This document shows, one piece after another, positions 61,474-64,000 of a stretch of 64,000 bases of DNA; the first letter of the stretch is position 1, and every line of letters begins with the position of its first letter. This DNA is from Tahibacter aquaticus (lineage in GTDB: Bacteria > Pseudomonadota > Gammaproteobacteria > Xanthomonadales > Rhodanobacteraceae), in the NCBI RefSeq assembly GCF_004363655.1, contig NZ_SNZH01000001.1, positions 582,451 through 646,450 of the forward strand, in the 5' to 3' direction. The notes below the pieces were generated by a model that saw only the letters and a program-made list of their open reading frames with translations, was not told where the DNA came from and searched no databases. A program made the translations under genes and the position numbers.

Positions 61474-62118
61474 ATGGATCGCGAACAACAGAAACGCCTG
61501 GCCGCACAGCGCGCCGCCGGCTATGTGGAAAAAGGCAGCGTCGTCGGCGTCGGCACCGGTTCGACCGTGGCCTATTTCATCGACGAACTGGGCAAGATGC
61601 GCGACGAAATCGACTGCGCCGTATCCAGCTCGGAGCGCTCCAGCGAGCTGCTGCGCGAACGCGGTATCCGTGTCGTCGACCTCAACAGCGTAGGCACCCT
61701 GCCGCTGTACGTGGACGGTGCCGACGAATGCGATGGCCACAAGCGCCTGATCAAGGGCGGCGGCGCGGCGCTGACGCGGGAGAAAATCATCGCCGCGGCA
61801 TCCGAGCGCTTCGTCTGCATGATCGATCCGGCCAAGCGTGTCGACGTGCTGGGCAAGTTTCCGCTGCCGGTGGAAGTGATTCCGATGGCGCGCAGCCATG
61901 TCGCGCGCGAGATCGTCAAGCGCGGCGGCCAGCCGGTCTGGCGCGACGGCACGGTGACCGACAACGGCAACTGGATTCTCGATGTGCACAACCTGTCCAT
62001 CGTCGATCCGGTCGCGCTGGAACGCGAATACAACCAGATCGTCGGCGTGGTCTGCGTCGGCCTGTTCGCTGCGCGCCCGGCCGATATCGTGCTGATCGGC
62101 GATCAGTTGATGGCGTAG
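61474..62118 (+). CDS. rpiA: Ribose-5-phosphate isomerase A
   Basis: The 214-residue enzyme interconverts ribose 5-phosphate and ribulose 5-phosphate in the pentose phosphate pathway. Motifs are [16 protein letters not shown] (phosphate loop), [20 protein letters not shown] with the catalytic Asp/Glu and Lys, and [17 protein letters not shown]. Length is normal. GGAG lies 7 nt before the ATG at 61474. Its 3' end faces the rhodanese gene across repeat locus D. Confidence 0.96.
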   Translation: MDREQQKRLAAQRAAGYVEKGSVVGVGTGSTVAYFIDELGKMRDEIDCAVSSSERSSELLRERGIRVVDLNSVGTLPLYVDGADECDGHKRLIKGGGAALTREKIIAAASERFVCMIDPAKRVDVLGKFPLPVEVIPMARSHVAREIVKRGGQPVWRDGTVTDNGNWILDVHNLSIVDPVALEREYNQIVGVVCVGLFAARPADIVLIGDQLMA

Positions 62119-62144
62119 TCGCCTGCCTGGTCTTGCGAGCGCAC

Positions 62145-62244
62145 CATAGGGTGCGATGAGCGCAAGCGAATTGCACCGCAAGTGTCGACCTTGCAGTGTC
62201 AACCGGAAAAACGGCGCAATTCGCAGCGCTCATTGCGCCCCACG
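62145..62244. repeat. Dispersed palindromic repeat, locus D (inverted pair)
   Basis: TAGGGTGCGATGAGCGCAAG (from 62147), extending to GCGAATTGCACCGC, faces the inverted copy GCGCAATTCGCAGCGCTCAT (from 62214). Thirty-odd bases separate the arms. It sits between convergent rpiA and the cNMP/rhodanese gene, like locus C. Confidence 0.8.
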
Positions 62245-62265
62245 GACGGCGACGGCGCAGAACGA

Positions 62266-63315
62266 TCAGGCTTTCCTGTCGATCTGCTTGATCATGCCGG
62301 AGATGCCGCCCTGCAGGGCGTACACCTCAAAGCCCATCTTGGCCATGATAAACGCGGCCGCGGCACTGCGTTCGCCGGTATTGCAATAGACCACGTACTT
62401 CTTGCCGCGGTCGTAGGTGCTGACGGTTTCACGAAAGGTATACAAAGGCGTATTGATCGCCCCCTTGATCGCGCGCTGTTCGAACTCTTCGGGCAGGCGC
62501 ACATCCAGCACCACCGCGCCCTGGCGCGCAAAGATCGACGCCTTGCCCGGCGTGAGCCAGTCCACCGCCGGCGGCTTCATCACTTCGTCGAAGGCACGCT
62601 TGGCCAGGCGCATGAGCTGGCCGTCCTTGATCATGCTGACGGTGGCATTGCGCACCGTGTTGGCGAGCAGCGCGTCCTCGCCGAAACTGTCGCCGCGCAC
62701 CAGATAGGCGACGATGGAATCGCCGGTCTCCAGGCTCTTGGACACAGTCGCCGTCCCGTCCTTGATCACGTAGAAGAAATCGGCCGGCTCGCCCTCGCGC
62801 ACGATCACTTCGCCATTGCGCACGTCGACCTGTTCGAAGCGCTGGAACATGCGCTCTATGCCCGCGGTCGGCAGCTTGTGCATCACGCGCGACTGCAGCA
62901 GGCGGAACACCCAGCGGTTGGCCTCGGGCGAAGGGTCCCAGTGACGGAAATTCTCGGTGCGCGAGAGCTGGTCCCAGCAGATGATCTTTTCCATGTAGCG
63001 CCGGTCGATGCGCGCGACCGTGGCGCTGATCGAGGACACCGTGGCGGAAAATCGCCGCGGCTGGATGTCGCCCAGGGCATAGCGGCCCTGCAAGGTGGAC
63101 GCATCGGTTTCCTTGACCTTGCCGTCGGGGTATTCGCCGCGCACCCGGCCCGACAGCACGAAAATGGTGTGTTCGTCGGTTTCGCCGGCGGAAAACAGCG
63201 GCGCACCGCGCCCCAGTTCCTCGGTAGTGGCCTCGCGTGCCAGTTGCTCCAGGTTCTCCGGCCGCAGCGAATCCAGCGGATATAGCTTGGCCAGATCGGC
63301 GCTGTTGACGCTCAT
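62266..63315 (-). CDS. Cyclic nucleotide-binding and rhodanese domain protein
   Basis: The 349-residue soluble protein starts with a divergent cNMP-binding-like beta-roll (about 25-120). A canonical one follows (about 145-245; [20 protein letters not shown], then [20 protein letters not shown]). The C-terminus is a rhodanese domain (about 258-345) with [20 protein letters not shown] and the active-site loop [13 protein letters not shown] cNMP signal may control sulfur transfer or phosphatase-like chemistry; the substrate is unknown. There is no DNA-binding domain, so it is not a Crp-type regulator. It is divergent from valS across 162 bp. Confidence 0.88.
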   Translation of the reverse strand: MSVNSADLAKLYPLDSLRPENLEQLAREATTEELGRGAPLFSAGETDEHTIFVLSGRVRGEYPDGKVKETDASTLQGRYALGDIQPRRFSATVSSISATVARIDRRYMEKIICWDQLSRTENFRHWDPSPEANRWVFRLLQSRVMHKLPTAGIERMFQRFEQVDVRNGEVIVREGEPADFFYVIKDGTATVSKSLETGDSIVAYLVRGDSFGEDALLANTVRNATVSMIKDGQLMRLAKRAFDEVMKPPAVDWLTPGKASIFARQGAVVLDVRLPEEFEQRAIKGAINTPLYTFRETVSTYDRGKKYVVYCNTGERSAAAAFIMAKMGFEVYALQGGISGMIKQIDRKA

Positions 63316-63477
63316 GCCCCACCCCTCGACTGTGCCTGCTGGCCGCAGTGTAGCCGCGCCCTGCGCAGCCAGGGAATACAGCCAGTTAGGCGCGCCGTCG
63401 CGCCGACGCTACAATCGGCCCATCCCTATCGCGCAACTGCCCTGACGCCTGCCGTCCGGGCCGAGGTCTTTCACGTC

Positions 63478-64000
63478 ATGGACAAGAGTTTCGAACCCGG
63501 CCAGATCGAATCGAAGTGGTATAGCCAGTGGGAAAGCAGCGGCTGGTTCAAGCCATCCGGCCAGGGCCAGCCCTACGCCATCCTGCTGCCGCCGCCGAAT
63601 GTGACCGGCACCCTGCACATGGGCCACGCCTTCCAGCACACGGTGATGGATACCCTGGTGCGCTACCACCGCATGCGCGGCTGCGACACCTTGTGGCAGC
63701 TGGGCACCGACCATGCCGGCATCGCTACCGAAATGGTGGTCACGCGCCTGCTCGCACCGGAAGGCAAGAGCCGCAGCGAGCTCGGCCGCGACGCCTTCAT
63801 CGAGCGCGTCTGGCAATGGAAGCAGCAGTCCGGCGACACCATCGAACGGCAGATGCGCCGCATGGGCGTGTCCGGCGACTGGAGCCGGACCATGTTCACC
63901 ATGGACGAGATTCCGTCCGAAGCGGTGCGCGAGACCTTCGTGCGCCTGTTCGAGCAGGGCCTGATCTACCGCGGCCAGAAGCTGGTCAACTGGGACCCGG
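63478..64000 (+). CDS. valS: Valyl-tRNA synthetase, 5' part
   Basis: The window ends inside this gene; the first 174 residues are visible. They show the start of a class I synthetase: [15 protein letters not shown], the HIGH-type motif in [18 protein letters not shown], and the [16 protein letters not shown] segment typical of ValRS. GAGG is about 10 nt before the ATG at 63478. TACAAT (63410-63415) with TTAGGC (63386-63391) 18 nt upstream may be its promoter. The editing domain and KMSKS loop lie beyond the window. Confidence 0.95.
   Translation, partial: MDKSFEPGQIESKWYSQWESSGWFKPSGQGQPYAILLPPPNVTGTLHMGHAFQHTVMDTLVRYHRMRGCDTLWQLGTDHAGIATEMVVTRLLAPEGKSRSELGRDAFIERVWQWKQQSGDTIERQMRRMGVSGDWSRTMFTMDEIPSEAVRETFVRLFEQGLIYRGQKLVNWDP

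Noticed and set aside
1-64000. tRNA, rRNA, prophage or insertion sequence genes
   Set aside because: Both strands were read for cloverleaf arms, rRNA segments, transposases and phage structural genes, and none was recognised. A tRNA search program would be needed to exclude a missed tRNA.

Overview
The window is high-GC DNA (roughly 65-70 % by eye), densely coding, with short intergenic gaps and a mix of ATG, GTG and TTG starts. Gene content and order point to a gammaproteobacterium of the Xanthomonadales (Lysobacterales), probably Rhodanobacteraceae-like. The reasons are the TrpRS with an extended C-terminus, the very large secreted S8 peptidases, the two POT transporters, a sigma-ECF/Ser-Thr kinase pair, and the gammaproteobacterial block ygfB-pepP / TIGR02449-zapA-6S RNA-fau. 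The taxonomic call is inference. No tRNA, rRNA, CRISPR array, insertion sequence or prophage was recognised.

Layout. 1-1305 is the 3' end of a secreted protein with fibronectin III and P-domains. 1368-6410 is a complete homogentisate pathway operon (hppD-hmgA-fah-maiA, minus strand) with a divergent MarR regulator; a palindromic operator fills the spacer of the hppD promoter. 6558-8984 is a ToxR/CadC-like regulator with TPR repeats that contains a perfect 30-bp palindrome. 9121-19651 holds two tandem S8 peptidases, each 1678 residues long, with matching leaders. 19749-22848 holds two POT peptide transporters, followed by tryptophan 2,3-dioxygenase (23067-23918). 24214-28150 is a 2-oxo acid dehydrogenase operon (E1 alpha, E1 beta, a double-SH3 protein, E2). 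28343-37272 is a mixed block: a VOC protein, TrpRS and two DUF1508-type proteins, arginase, an Hpt protein, a DUF937 protein, a Kbp-like protein, a threonine dehydratase-like enzyme and an M48 peptidase. 37505-41989 holds an M20 peptidase, an exported epimerase and an M24 dipeptidase. 42045-45590 is a membrane protein / ECF sigma / protein kinase module. 45741-48130 is cydBA (CIO type). 48352-52371 is mprF and a convergent acvB/virJ-like gene. 52451-54373 is ygfB-pepP. 54608-59179 encodes a 1523-residue propeller-PAS-GGDEF-EAL protein. 59257-62118 is TIGR02449-zapA-6S RNA-fau-EVE-rpiA. 62266-63315 is a cNMP/rhodanese protein, and 63478-64000 is the 5' end of valS.

How the genes could work together (inference): secreted subtilases release peptides, POT transporters import them, the M20 and M24 peptidases finish hydrolysis, and the amino acids are degraded by the homogentisate operon (Tyr/Phe), TDO (Trp), arginase (Arg), the Thr/Ser dehydratase and the 2-oxo acid dehydrogenase. 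The window reads as a protein-scavenging lifestyle beside housekeeping genes.

The most unusual items are the paired peptidases with their conserved leader hairpin, the recurring C-terminal IFxNGFE-type tail, the 30-bp palindrome inside a regulator gene, DUF1508-like modules at three neighbouring places including the TrpRS tail, the SH3 protein inside the dehydrogenase operon, a terminator placed just before a POT start codon, and several repeat families.
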